From the NCBI GenBank assembly GCA_019359115.1, contig JAHHHW010000123.1, forward strand, positions 1 through 41,527: 41,527 nucleotides of DNA. Direction: 5' to 3'. Of this stretch, positions 7,712 to 16,841 are shown one piece after another (the stretch's first letter is position 1; every line of letters begins with the position of its first letter). The stretch comes from Pelatocladus maniniholoensis HA4357-MV3 (GTDB taxonomy: Bacteria; Cyanobacteriota; Cyanobacteriia; Cyanobacteriales; Nostocaceae). Under the pieces are notes generated by a model that saw nothing but the letters and a program-made list of their open reading frames with translations, made no database searches and was not told where the DNA came from. The translations under genes were made by a program, and so were the position numbers.

Positions 7712-9130
7712 ATGTTTAATTCAGTTTTGACAAATCATTTAGAAAAATTCATTGCACGCTATATCAAGCGGACAAAAACATCAAAATTATTAAAAAAAAA
7801 TTATCATCAAGTTCTAGCTGATACTCAACAGGCTGGTAAATTTGGAAATTTTCATTTGTCATTCAAAGAAATGTATTATCCCATTGTTGGCAAGCACTCT
7901 CTGGGTTCTAAACTGTGGGATATTGATAATAACGAATATATAGATGTCAGGATGGGGTTAGGAATAAATCTCTTCGGTCATAATCCATCTTTCATTAGAG
8001 AAGTATTAACAAAGCAAATAGAACAAGGCTTCCAACTTGGTTCGCAATCAAAATTAGCTGGTGAGGTGGCTGAGTTAATTTGTGAACTAACTGGAATGGA
8101 GCGAGTAACTTTTATAAATACAGGTACAGAAGCCGTAATGACGGCAATTCGACTAGCTCGCACCGTCACAGGTCGTGACAAAATTGTTATATTTTCCAGT
8201 TCTTATCATGGTCATTTTGATGGAGTGCTAGCAAAGGCACAAATGATAGATGGAAATTTAAATATTGTGCCAATTGCTCCTGGAATTCCCACTAACATTG
8301 TGAAAGATGTTTTGGTTTTGACTTATGGAAATCCTCAATCACTAGAAGTGATCAAAGCTCATAAGCAAGAGTTAGCAGCTGTTCTAGTTGTGCCTGTACA
8401 TACTGCTAGATTCAGCTTAAAATTAAAAAATTTCTTACAAGAATTAAGGCAATTAACCAAAGAATCAGGTATACCGTTAATCTTCGATGAAATGACTACA
8501 GGCTTCCGTATTCATCCAGGTGGCGCCCAGGCGTATTTTGATATTGAAGCTGATATAGCCACCTATGGAAAGATCATCGGTGGTGGTATACCAATCGGAG
8601 TGATTGCTGGTAAGGCTTGTTATATGGATGCGGTTGATGGTGGGATGTGGAATTATGGAGATGATTCCTATCCAAGTGCAAAAACTACATTTGTTGCTGG
8701 CACTTTTTGCAAGCATCCCTTAGCGATGTCTGCTGCACAATCTGTCCTTGAATATCTGAAGAAAGAAGGCCCCAATTTACAACTACAGTTAAATCAACGC
8801 ACATCAGAATTTGTCCAAAAGTTAAACAATTACTTAGAAAAAAATGAAGTACCTATTAGGTTGGATAGTTTTGGTTCAGCGTTCTTTTTTTATTACTTAG
8901 AAAATACTATTTCGACAGTAGACATTACTGTTAGCGAGATCATGGAATTGTTCCGCTATCATTTGATAAACAGAGGAATTCATATTGTAGGTTCGTCTAA
9001 TTATTTATCGACAGCTCATACAGAACAAGATATTAATTATATTATTCGGGCTGTAGAAGATAGCGTGACGGAACTGCGTCAAGAAGGCTTACTTCCTCGT
9101 CTTTCCTGTTCCAATATGGCAGTGATTTGA
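7712..9130 (+). CDS. Class III PLP aminotransferase resembling NRPS/PKS AMT domains
   Basis: A 472-residue fold-type I aminotransferase of the glutamate-1-semialdehyde aminomutase clade. Visible motifs are FINTGTEAVMTAIRLAR (PLP phosphate cup), SSSYHGHFDG, LIFDEMTTGFRIHPGGAQ (the Asp pairing with the pyridine N) and ATYGKIIGGGIPIG (Schiff-base Lys). The N-terminal KEMYYPIVG...LWDIDNNEYIDVRMG and the later GGMWNYGDDSYPSAKTTFVAGTF match the AMT domains inside hybrid NRPS/PKS proteins such as McyE much better than HemL. Here the domain is free-standing, with no synthase nearby. The ribosome site AGGAGG is well placed before ATG 7712. It is followed by an ethanolamine-type permease, so it probably transaminates an imported amine or beta-amino acid; the substrate is unknown. 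Confidence 0.85.
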   Translation: MFNSVLTNHLEKFIARYIKRTKTSKLLKKNYHQVLADTQQAGKFGNFHLSFKEMYYPIVGKHSLGSKLWDIDNNEYIDVRMGLGINLFGHNPSFIREVLTKQIEQGFQLGSQSKLAGEVAELICELTGMERVTFINTGTEAVMTAIRLARTVTGRDKIVIFSSSYHGHFDGVLAKAQMIDGNLNIVPIAPGIPTNIVKDVLVLTYGNPQSLEVIKAHKQELAAVLVVPVHTARFSLKLKNFLQELRQLTKESGIPLIFDEMTTGFRIHPGGAQAYFDIEADIATYGKIIGGGIPIGVIAGKACYMDAVDGGMWNYGDDSYPSAKTTFVAGTFCKHPLAMSAAQSVLEYLKKEGPNLQLQLNQRTSEFVQKLNNYLEKNEVPIRLDSFGSAFFFYYLENTISTVDITVSEIMELFRYHLINRGIHIVGSSNYLSTAHTEQDINYIIRAVEDSVTELRQEGLLPRLSCSNMAVI

Positions 9131-9222
9131 AAATGGAGAGCGGGAATCGAGGAACTCACATTTTGCACCAAGAGAAATGGATAGTATTTAGTCACTCAGT
9201 AGTAATCCAAAAGTCCTTGATT

Positions 9223-9262
9223 TAGCGATAAAAGCCAATAAAAATAATATAGCTTTATCGCG
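9223..9262. promoter_or_regulatory. Inverted repeat upstream of permease 1
   Basis: GCGATAAAAGC and GCTTTATCGC pair with one bulge around an AT-rich loop, between the aminotransferase and the first permease. There is no T-run, so it is more likely a protein site or an RNA stem than a terminator. Confidence 0.35.
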
Positions 9263-9368
9263 TATATCTTTACTTTGTACGGGTTTGTATTTAGAGAAGC
9301 AAGATGTAAGCGCCCCACGAGGGGGAAGTCAAAAATCAAAATTCACTGCAAACAAGGTTATCAGGGTG

Positions 9369-10865
9369 ATGAAATACAATCGTGAGAAATATTTAAGTAG
9401 ATCTAAACTTCCCAAATCTAAAAGCATTTTTAATTATGAAAATGTAGATGATAAATATTTACAACAGCGACAGCTACGCCGCAGTGCAAACTGGTTGTTG
9501 CTGTGGGCTTTGGGAGTTGGAAGTGTGATTTCCGGTGATTTCTCTGGCTGGAATTTTGGTTTGGGAGCAGGTGGTTTTGGAGGATTGGCGATCGCTACCT
9601 ACTTGATGGCAGTAATGTATATCTGCATGGTTTACAGCATCGCCGAATTATCCGCAGCCCTACCTCACGCCGGAGGATTTTTTTCATTTACTCGCAAAGC
9701 TTTTGGTCGATTGGGCGGCTTTATTTGCGGCGTCACAATCATGATTGAATATGTGTTAGCTCCTGCTGTTGTCGTCTTTTTTATTGGTGCCTATCTAAAC
9801 ACATTATTTCCTTATGTCCCTGTTCCTGTTTGGTGGCTATTATTCTACGCCATTTTTGTGTGTATCAACATTCGAGGTACAGGGTTAACTCTCAAAGCAG
9901 GATTTGTCATTACTGCGATCGCTGCAACAGTACTGATTATTTTCTTCATCGCCGCCATATTTTCTGGTCAATTTCAGCGTGAATTACTGTTAAATATTCC
10001 CCCAGAACCAGGAAATTTGAGTTTGCTCCCCAAGGGATGGATAGGTGTATTTCAGGCTTTACCCTATGCTATGTGGTTTTATTTGGCGATCGAACACTTG
10101 CCAATGGCTGCTGAAGAAACTCATGATACTAGCAGAGACATTCCCAAGGCGTTAGTTTGGAGCATGATCACCCTCTTGCTTCTCTCTTTATTTGTTTTGG
10201 TATTAAATACCGGAGTCGGAGGTGGTGCCGCAAAAATAAGTCTATCTGCTGCTCCTTTGGCAGATGGAATTAAAGCTATCTTCGGTGAAACTAAGGTTGC
10301 TGCAACATTAATCTTACTCGCACTAACAGGTTTGATAGCAAGTTTCCATACCGCTATCTATTCTTACGGAAGAGTACTTTTTTCTTTGTCTCGCGCTGGA
10401 TACATACCACGCTGGATTTCCATTACCAGTAAAACTCACACTCCAGCACTAGCTATGATTTTAGGCGCTGTTGTTGGACTTGTCTGTACCGCAACAATTC
10501 AGTTTGCAGGCAAGATGATTGGAGCGATGCTACTCAACATGACAGTGTTTGGCGCAGTAATTTCCTATGTCATGGTTATGAGCAGTTACATCAAACTGAA
10601 ACTAACCTACCCAGACTTACCTCGTCCCTATCAAAGTCCTCTCGGAATTGGAGGTGCGATCGTCGGTTGTGTACTAGCAATCATCGCTTTATTTGCTTGC
10701 TTCTCTGATCCAGGATATAGACCAGGAGTATGGGGAGTGGCGATTTTTCTTGGTCTGATGATTTTATATTTCTTATTCTACTCACGTAAAAAGCTAGTCG
10801 CTAAAGCGCCAGAAGAAGAAGACGCCATGCTGATGAAAGCACTGCGGGAAATAGAGCAACCCTAG
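9369..10865 (+). CDS. APC-superfamily permease, ethanolamine transporter (EAT) type
   Basis: A 12-helix amino acid/amine permease of 498 residues from ATG 9369; an upstream TTG at 9285 is in frame but would add a polar, non-conserved tail. The start NVDDKYLQQRQLRR followed by ALGVGSVISGDFSGWNFGLGAGGFGG is the hallmark of the EAT family (ethanolamine permeases). LPHAGGFFSFTRKAFG is the conserved TM3 region. It lies 238 bp after the aminotransferase on the same strand and is about 55-60% similar by eye to the second permease at 12314. It likely imports the amine or amino acid used by the neighbouring enzymes. Substrate is inferred from the family only. Confidence 0.87.
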   Translation: MKYNREKYLSRSKLPKSKSIFNYENVDDKYLQQRQLRRSANWLLLWALGVGSVISGDFSGWNFGLGAGGFGGLAIATYLMAVMYICMVYSIAELSAALPHAGGFFSFTRKAFGRLGGFICGVTIMIEYVLAPAVVVFFIGAYLNTLFPYVPVPVWWLLFYAIFVCINIRGTGLTLKAGFVITAIAATVLIIFFIAAIFSGQFQRELLLNIPPEPGNLSLLPKGWIGVFQALPYAMWFYLAIEHLPMAAEETHDTSRDIPKALVWSMITLLLLSLFVLVLNTGVGGGAAKISLSAAPLADGIKAIFGETKVAATLILLALTGLIASFHTAIYSYGRVLFSLSRAGYIPRWISITSKTHTPALAMILGAVVGLVCTATIQFAGKMIGAMLLNMTVFGAVISYVMVMSSYIKLKLTYPDLPRPYQSPLGIGGAIVGCVLAIIALFACFSDPGYRPGVWGVAIFLGLMILYFLFYSRKKLVAKAPEEEDAMLMKALREIEQP

Positions 10866-10955
10866 CTTGGAAATGGGGATTGGGGATTGGGGATTGGGAA
10901 TAGAATTTTCATCCATACTGGTGTTTGCAATTCAGTCAGGTTTACTTAAAAACTT

Positions 10956-11708
10956 ATGCTAGATATTAAATGTGGAAATTTGGTCTTTTCCAACATCCAA
11001 GCAATTATATTTGATAAAGATGGTACTCTCGAAGACTCAAAAGAATATTTGCGTCAACTAGGACAAAGAGTAGCAAAGCTTGTAGATATGCAGTTTTCAG
11101 GGCTTGAACAACCTCTGTTAACGGCATTTGGTATTGACGGAGATAGTTTAGATCCTGCGGGTTTAATAGCTGTTGGTAGTAGTGGCGAAACAGCAATTGC
11201 TACAGCAGCATATATTGCTCAAGCTGGATGTAGCTGGTTTAAATCCTTAGCGATCGCACGTCAAGCATTCCACTCAGCAGAGAAACATATTGGCAACATA
11301 CCTTGTCCAATATTTGCTGGTGCTACAGAAGTACTAAAAAATCTCACCAAAGCGGGACTGAAATTAGGAATCCTCTCTGCTGCCAGAACTGATGAAGTCT
11401 GTGCTTTTGTAAAATATCATCACCTGAGTGATTATATCCAGGTTCAAATGGGAGTCGATGAAGGCCCTAGTAAACCAGATCCAATTTTATTTTTACAGGC
11501 TTGCCACTCTTTAGGAGTTGAGCCTAGTTATACCCTGATGGTGGGAGATTCTACAGGTGATATGCAGATGGCACTTAATGCTAGAGCAGCAGGTTGTATT
11601 GGAATTAGTTGGATAAAAAAATTTGAGAATTTAATCGGTGCAGATGTTCTGATTAGTCAGTTGAATGAGATTGAAGTTATTAATAAACAACATCCAAGTC
11701 TGCTATAA
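10956..11708 (+). CDS. HAD-superfamily hydrolase (subfamily IA, phosphoglycolate-phosphatase-like)
   Basis: A 250-residue phosphatase. Motif I is IIFDKDGTLED with nucleophile D20 and acid/base D22. Motif II is the Ser in GILSAAR, motif III the Lys in GPSKPDP, and motif IV VGDSTGDM. A helical C1 cap sits between motifs I and II. It resembles phosphoglycolate phosphatases and other HAD-IA enzymes. It lies between two EAT-type permeases on the same strand, so it could dephosphorylate an intermediate of the same amine pathway. That link is inference; it may instead be a housekeeping phosphatase. A tandem run of GGGGATT units fills the gap just before it (10872-10900). Confidence 0.85.
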   Translation: MLDIKCGNLVFSNIQAIIFDKDGTLEDSKEYLRQLGQRVAKLVDMQFSGLEQPLLTAFGIDGDSLDPAGLIAVGSSGETAIATAAYIAQAGCSWFKSLAIARQAFHSAEKHIGNIPCPIFAGATEVLKNLTKAGLKLGILSAARTDEVCAFVKYHHLSDYIQVQMGVDEGPSKPDPILFLQACHSLGVEPSYTLMVGDSTGDMQMALNARAAGCIGISWIKKFENLIGADVLISQLNEIEVINKQHPSLL

Positions 11709-11920
11709 AACAGCAACAAAATTGATAAAAAACAGCAAATATCTATCATTTTTGATAACTTGATTTATATTAAATCTTTTTATTTCTTTGTTATGGCTAA
11801 ACTCCGAAAAGAATCTTGTAGCTATTGTTATAGGAATTAACAAAGTATCTTATAATCATGTAGTCATTGATCTAAACCAAATATTTGGGTATAAACCAAG
11901 TATTTTGGTACAAAAAGGGA

Positions 11921-11955
11921 GTAGATCCAAAAGTTGGATCTACTAATTATTTTTA
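11921..11955 (+). terminator. Probable rho-independent terminator after the HAD gene
   Basis: A perfect 10-bp stem with a 3-base loop, 213 bp after the HAD stop, followed by an AT-rich run ending in TTTTT. Confidence 0.55.
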
Positions 11956-12030
11956 GGGTGTTTTTTGTAAAAAACTTTAATATTACCCCCAGATCAGGAG
12001 AACTCTACCAGACTTAATTAACCATAGGAA

Positions 12031-12063
12031 CGGATTATTATGATTAAAAATCCGCCTTTTTTT
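12031..12063 (+). terminator. Terminator or attenuator upstream of permease 2
   Basis: A 6-bp GC-containing stem (CGGATT/AATCCG, wide loop) followed by CCTTTTTTT. It is about 165 bp upstream of the small leader ORF. It may end transcription from upstream or act as an attenuator. Confidence 0.45.
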
Positions 12064-12228
12064 GTTGAATCCACTAGAAAATAAACAAAAAACTCTTGTC
12101 TAAATGTTTAGCCATTTTCTTGAAAGTGAGCTAGTTAAGTGCATTTAGAATGATTTTTGAGTTGGAGGTGTTTTTTTGTTGATTTGTCAAGTCCATAGAC
12201 ACAATAAAAAACACAGGAGTCAAAAACA

Positions 12229-12321
12229 ATGAAGTTTATTGACCTTTTTTGCCTTACTCATAAATACTTCCTTGTACTGCAACTTGATATCAGTACTGTT
12301 GAGAACTTAGGATATGTCTAG
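12229..12321 (+). CDS. Candidate 30-residue leader peptide overlapping permease 2
   Basis: The ORF starts ATG 12229 with a strong ribosome site, ACACAGGAGTCAAAAACA, and begins MKFIDLFCLTHKYF. Its TAG stop (12319-12321) lies inside the permease reading frame, whose ATG is at 12314, so the two overlap by 8 bp. This is the usual layout for translational coupling. The peptide has no recognisable family. It could be a regulatory leader or only a coupling ORF. It is too short for routine gene calling. Confidence 0.5.
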   Translation: MKFIDLFCLTHKYFLVLQLDISTVENLGYV

Positions 12322-13768
12322 AAAAAATATTAAAGGTATTGTTAATTACGAAATAGTTACCGAAAATTACTTAAGGCGTCGGCAACTAAAAGTTGGTGCT
12401 GGCTCGTTATGGTTATGGGGTTTAGGTGTAGGCGCTGTTATTTCAGGTGATTTTTATGGTTGGAACTATGGTCTAATTGCAGGTGGTTTTTGGGGTTTGG
12501 CGATCGCCACTTTTTTGATGGCAATCATGTATATATGCATGGTTTATTGTCTGGCAGAATTGTCGGTAGCACTACCCCATGCAGGTGGTTTTTACTCTTT
12601 CACTCGCAATGCTTTTGGTCCATTCTGGGGCTATGTTTGCGGTGTTTCTGTCGCTGTTGAGTATGTGTTTGCGACTGCTGCGATCGTCTACAGTATGAGC
12701 AATTACCTCAAGCCTTTGATTGATCACTTTTTCCCTATGCCTAATTATTTGATTTGGCTAACTATTTACGCTATTTTTGTGGCGATCTGCATCCAGAGTA
12801 TGGAATTGAGTCTGTATGTGAGTTTTTGGCTGACTCTGGTAGCAATCATGGTCTTAGGCATATTTTATGTGAGTATGCTAGCAGCAGGTGTTTTTCAGCC
12901 ACAACTGCTGTTTAATGTTCCTGCTGATCCAGGACAATCAGCAGCATGGCTACCTAAAGGCTGGCTGGGCGTTTTTGCAGCAATACCTTATGGTATCTGG
13001 TTCTATTTAGCAATTGAGGTATTACCTGTAGCCAGTGAAGAAACCCAAAACGTACCTAAGAATATGCCTAGAGGGTTAATATCAGCAATGTTTACGCTGA
13101 TAGTTCTTTCAGTTTTGACTCTAGTGCTAAATTCGGGTATTGGTGGTGGCGCTGTTGCAATTGGTAAATCAAGTGTACCTTTGTCGGAAGGGTTAGAGGC
13201 TTACTTTGGCAAGGGTGCGACCAGTAACACGATTACAGCGATCGCTTTATCTTTGAGTTTGGGCGTTAGCTTATTAACCCTGATTTATAGTTATGGGCGT
13301 ATTCTGTTTGCTCTTTCCCGATCAGGCTATATCCCACGTTCGATTTCTCTCACCAAAAATAATACTCCTTACCGAGCATTAATTCTAGGTACGGTAGTAG
13401 GATTTATCTGTGTAATTTTGGTTGACGCAGGAAGCGATGCTGTGGATGCAGTCATTTTGAATATGGCTGTTTTGGCAGCATTGATATCTTATATTCTGGT
13501 CATGCTCAGTTATATCAAGCTCAAATTCAGTCGCCCTGATCTACCAAGACCCTACGAAAGCCCATTAGGTATTACAGGAGCGGCGATTGGGACAATCCTA
13601 GCTATTTTTGCCCTCATAGCCTGTTTATCTGTACCTGCTTACCAAGTTGGTATTTGGGGCGTTGTAATTGTTATGGTTTTAGCAACTATCTATTTTTTAT
13701 CTAGGAAAAATCAATTAGCTGCTCAGGCGCCAGAAGAAGCAGCAGCTTTGAAAAAAAATAGGGATTGA
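12314..13768 (+). CDS. APC-superfamily permease, ethanolamine transporter (EAT) type, second copy
   Basis: A 484-residue, 12-helix permease closely related to the one at 9369. It opens with IVTENYLRRRQLKVG and then GLGVGAVISGDFYGWNYGLIAGG. LPHAGGFYSFTRNAFGP and AIPYGIWFYLAIEVLPVASEET are shared with the first copy. Differences cluster in the helices after TM4 (for example EYVFATAAIVYSMSNYL here and EYVLAPAVVVFFIGAYL there), so the two paralogues may prefer different substrates. Both end in a short cytosolic tail with APEE. The start is fixed by overlap with the leader ORF and by the conserved N-terminus. Confidence 0.87.
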   Translation: MSRKNIKGIVNYEIVTENYLRRRQLKVGAGSLWLWGLGVGAVISGDFYGWNYGLIAGGFWGLAIATFLMAIMYICMVYCLAELSVALPHAGGFYSFTRNAFGPFWGYVCGVSVAVEYVFATAAIVYSMSNYLKPLIDHFFPMPNYLIWLTIYAIFVAICIQSMELSLYVSFWLTLVAIMVLGIFYVSMLAAGVFQPQLLFNVPADPGQSAAWLPKGWLGVFAAIPYGIWFYLAIEVLPVASEETQNVPKNMPRGLISAMFTLIVLSVLTLVLNSGIGGGAVAIGKSSVPLSEGLEAYFGKGATSNTITAIALSLSLGVSLLTLIYSYGRILFALSRSGYIPRSISLTKNNTPYRALILGTVVGFICVILVDAGSDAVDAVILNMAVLAALISYILVMLSYIKLKFSRPDLPRPYESPLGITGAAIGTILAIFALIACLSVPAYQVGIWGVVIVMVLATIYFLSRKNQLAAQAPEEAAALKKNRD

Positions 13769-14742
13769 AGATCTAATTACGTCTTAGTGATTTGTTAGTG
13801 AATACACACAATATTTTCCCTTGTTTTCACGTGGAAAGTTTGAAAATCAAGGCTGCTAATACTGACGAATGATTTTAGTGTTACGAAAACAATCACGCGA
13901 TCGCACTCAAACAATTTTGGATTTTAGATTACTATCCCTTAAAGCCGCTACCAACGGACAGCGCTGCTGTTGCTGTCTACGCGTCTATGGAAAATGGAAT
14001 TGATCCCCAGGATTTATCCGAAGGCTTGAGGATACGTGGATTTTAGACTTCGTCGTGACACTTCGGCAAGCTCAGTGCCAGACCCTCAGCCGAACGATTG
14101 CGGATTAATTCCCAGGATAAATCCTGGGACTTGTAACATCAAAGAATTATTGGTCAATTAGCAGATTAAATTTTTTATATAAAAATGTATTAAATAATAC
14201 TTTAAATTTTGTAAAAGATAAGACTAATATATAAAGTAAACTAGCTCAATATTTGCCAAAATCATAAAGAATTTGGAGTAAATAAAGACAGAAGGTATTA
14301 TTGGCTATTGTTGACTGCAAAAAGTATATATACTTAATGAAGCGTATAAAATTTATCGAAAGTTTATTTAGGAATGATACTTAAGTGGCGACACTGAAAA
14401 AAGTTGGTTTAAGCTTGCAATTTCAGTTAATATACATTGCGTCCACAATTACACGATGTTTACTTAAAGGTAACTGGTTTAATCCAGTCTTTACATTTTT
14501 TTTGCTTTTTGCCGGAGAATGTTTGTTAATCTCAGTATTAGTAAGTAAAATAACTTCTACTTACTAATTTAACGGTGATTTTATTATCAAATAAATTAAA
14601 GCTAATCAATTGAAATTTAGCTATAACCAAAATCAAAAATTGTATACTTTAATACATAAAACTATTTTACGCAATTCTACTGTTTAAACTCTCTGATAAA
14701 TATAGCTTAGACCCATCTAATTGAGCAACAAGTAAAATCAAA
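13769..14742. other. Intergenic region, mostly without signal
   Basis: About 970 bp. It contains a perfect palindrome TCCCAGGAT-AA-ATCCTGGGA at 14110-14129 and a related half-site at 14008. A 60-residue ORF from GTG 14385 to 14567 has two hydrophobic stretches and an AGGA 11 bases upstream. It resembles nothing known and is only a weak candidate. The last 150 bp should hold the chemotaxis operon promoter, but no confident site was found. Confidence 0.4.
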
Positions 14743-15819
14743 ATGAGTACAAGTCCTCTGAGTAGCTACAGATTTTTTCAAAAACTACATCCTCTGTCTT
14801 TATTAGCACAATTAACTAGTAGACGTGCCACAGGATGTTTACGAGTGTTTACTGATAAAAACTCTTGGACTATTTATTTAGAAGAAGGAAAACTTACTTA
14901 TGCCTCTTCTTCAGATAAATTGTTTGAGCGGTTAGATCATCAATTGCGACGTTTGAGCCAACAAATTCCGAATTTATTAGGTGCAAATCGTGTGCAAATG
15001 CGGTTGATGTTTGACACTAAGAACGATAATCAATCGATGCCACATGCAGATTATCAAGCGATTTGCTGGTTAGTGAATCAAGACTACATTACTCCTCCGC
15101 AAGCGGCTGTTTTAATAGACGAATTAGCCAAAGAAGTGCTGGAGTCATTCTTGACATTAAAACAAGGTAGCTATGAATTTTACCGTGAAACTCCTTTAGA
15201 TGATCTGCCAAAGTTTTGCCGATTAGATTTACGATTATTAGTAGAACACTGTCAAAAGCAGTTACGCAATAAGCAAGAGCAATATTCAACAGTTAATACT
15301 GAAGAAAATTCTCAAACTTTGTTGAAAACACCATCTCAAAGGAGGGTGCAACCTCAAGCTCAACCTGAGCAACAAATCACAACAGACACTCATAATTTTG
15401 AAAATTCAGATAATATTCTTCATAGCCAGATTCCCCTGCAATCGGCGAACCGGAGCTTATACACAGTAGCTTGCATTGATGATAGTCCAACCGTTTTGAA
15501 CTCTATTAGGAATTTTTTGGATGAAAATACATTTTCAGTTGTAATGATTAACGATCCTGTCAAAGCTTTGATGCAAATTCTCCGCAGCAAACCCGATCTA
15601 ATTTTATTAGATGTGGAAATGCCAAATCTAGACGGCTACGAACTATGTTCGTTGTTGCGTAGACATTCAGCTTTTAGAAATACACCTATAATCATGGTGA
15701 CAGGCAGAACAGGATTTATAGACCGAGCCAAGGCAAAAATGGTCAGGTCATCAGGCTATTTAACTAAGCCATTTACACAATCTGATCTGTTAAAAATGGT
15801 GTTTAAACATCTTGATTAA
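14743..15819 (+). CDS. PatA/PixG-type response regulator (PATAN + REC)
   Basis: A 358-residue protein with an N-terminal PATAN (DUF4388-related) domain at about 1-175, recognised by LHPLSLLAQLTSRRATGCLRV and WTIYLEEGKLTYASS. A Gln-rich linker follows, then a C-terminal receiver domain at about 240-358. Receiver residues are the acidic pair in CIDDSPTV, the phospho-acceptor Asp in LILLDVEMPNLDGYE, and Lys in YLTKPF. It heads a five-gene block whose order equals pixGHIJL of Synechocystis and hmpABCDE of Nostoc punctiforme. It is the HmpA/PixG/PilG equivalent and acts in control of type IV pilus motility or hormogonium gliding. Which of the paralogous systems this is cannot be settled from sequence alone. 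Confidence 0.88.
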   Translation: MSTSPLSSYRFFQKLHPLSLLAQLTSRRATGCLRVFTDKNSWTIYLEEGKLTYASSSDKLFERLDHQLRRLSQQIPNLLGANRVQMRLMFDTKNDNQSMPHADYQAICWLVNQDYITPPQAAVLIDELAKEVLESFLTLKQGSYEFYRETPLDDLPKFCRLDLRLLVEHCQKQLRNKQEQYSTVNTEENSQTLLKTPSQRRVQPQAQPEQQITTDTHNFENSDNILHSQIPLQSANRSLYTVACIDDSPTVLNSIRNFLDENTFSVVMINDPVKALMQILRSKPDLILLDVEMPNLDGYELCSLLRRHSAFRNTPIIMVTGRTGFIDRAKAKMVRSSGYLTKPFTQSDLLKMVFKHLD

Positions 15820-15895
15820 TTGTGTTTGATCACAATGAAACAGACAACTCTATTTAGTAATTTAGTAAAAGTTTGGTTTTTTAGGAGATACAGGA

Positions 15896-16273
15896 GTGAG
15901 TCTAACTTTGCTTGGGACTATTTTAATTGTGGAAGATTCTCCCAGTGAATTGGAACTAATGAGCCACTACCTCAGAGAAAGTGGTTACAACGTGATTAAA
16001 ACAAGTAGTGCAAAAGAAGGATTAGAACAAGCTATTTCACAACAACCAGATGTCATTGTTACGGATGTTGTAATGCCAGGAATGAGTGGTTTTGAATTGT
16101 GTCGTTCTCTCAAAAAAAATCCAGTAACTCAAAAAGTACCAATTGTAATTTGTAGTTCTAAAAATCAAGAAATAGATAGATTGTGGGCAATGAGACAAGG
16201 TGCGGATGCTTATTTAACCAAACCTTATACCCGCGAACAGCTATTGCGTGCAATTAAATCAGTGGCGATTTGA
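15896..16273 (+). CDS. CheY-like response regulator (PixH/HmpB equivalent)
   Basis: A single receiver domain of 125 residues. The acidic pair is in LIVEDSPSE, the phosphorylation site is D57 (VTDVVMPGMSG) and the conserved Lys is K109 (YLTKPY). The usual Thr/Ser is in VICSSKN. The start is GTG at 15896, supported by AGGAGATACAGGA directly upstream and by the family's N-terminus. It lies 76 bp after the PATAN-REC gene and 6 bp before the CheW gene. It probably receives phosphate from the CheA hybrid at 19805. Confidence 0.88.
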   Translation: MSLTLLGTILIVEDSPSELELMSHYLRESGYNVIKTSSAKEGLEQAISQQPDVIVTDVVMPGMSGFELCRSLKKNPVTQKVPIVICSSKNQEIDRLWAMRQGADAYLTKPYTREQLLRAIKSVAI

Positions 16274-16279
16274 ATAATC

Positions 16280-16777
16280 ATGAATAATTCAAAAATGACA
16301 CTCGCACCCAAATCAATTGATTCTAACTTGGGAGATGGTTATCTCCGGTTTCAACTCAATAAACAAGCCCATGCAGTTTTGCCGATGAGGTATACGCAAG
16401 AGGCAATTGTTGTACCTGTGGAGGCTGTATCCTCCATACCCAACATGCCCTCGTGTATGCTCGGATTGATGAATTGGCGCAGTCACATAGTTTGGGTAGT
16501 TGATCTGCCAAGGATGTTCAATTTAGAATCCTTAGACTATAGATTTCGTCAGTTCAACATCGTGATGATTCGGGTAGAATCACTGCTTCTAGGCTTAGTT
16601 GTACAAGAAATCAAAGGTACAACTAAATTCATGCCAGATGAAATTCGCTCTCCTGTTGGACAAGTCGCCTCTAGTTTAGTTCCGTATTTACGTGGATGCG
16701 TTGTGCAACACAAAGAAGTATTGCTGGTGTTAGATGCACAAGCGATTGTCCAATCTTCTATTTTGCATGGTAACTAA
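16280..16777 (+). CDS. CheW-like adaptor (PixI/HmpC equivalent)
   Basis: A 165-residue CheW domain protein. The motifs PVEAVSSIPNMPSCMLGLMNWRSHIVWVVDLPRMF and LGLVVQEIKGTTKF are typical of the two beta-barrel halves. It links the methyl-accepting proteins to the CheA-like kinase. It starts 7 bp after the CheY stop, so the two are likely co-translated. It is slightly shorter at the C-terminus than E. coli CheW but complete for the cyanobacterial type. Confidence 0.88.
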   Translation: MNNSKMTLAPKSIDSNLGDGYLRFQLNKQAHAVLPMRYTQEAIVVPVEAVSSIPNMPSCMLGLMNWRSHIVWVVDLPRMFNLESLDYRFRQFNIVMIRVESLLLGLVVQEIKGTTKFMPDEIRSPVGQVASSLVPYLRGCVVQHKEVLLVLDAQAIVQSSILHGN

Positions 16778-16841
16778 GGGTGTATTACTATAACGACGGT
16801 ATTTTTAGGGTTATTCTCCACCTATTCTGGGAAACTATTTT

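Larger units (their letters stand above)
11709..12228. other. Regulatory-looking intergenic region with two terminator-like hairpins
   Basis: Hairpin 1 is GTAGATCCAA-AAG-TTGGATCTAC (11921-11943), followed by TAATTATTTTT. Hairpin 2 is CGGATT...AATCCG (12031-12054), followed by CC and seven T. Both precede a small ORF with a good ribosome site that overlaps the second permease. No larger gene is present. Confidence 0.55.

Noticed and set aside
7712-9130. Annotation as HemL (glutamate-1-semialdehyde aminomutase).
   Set aside because: Motifs around the N-terminus and active site fit AMT domains of NRPS/PKS proteins better, and the context is permeases, not tetrapyrrole genes.
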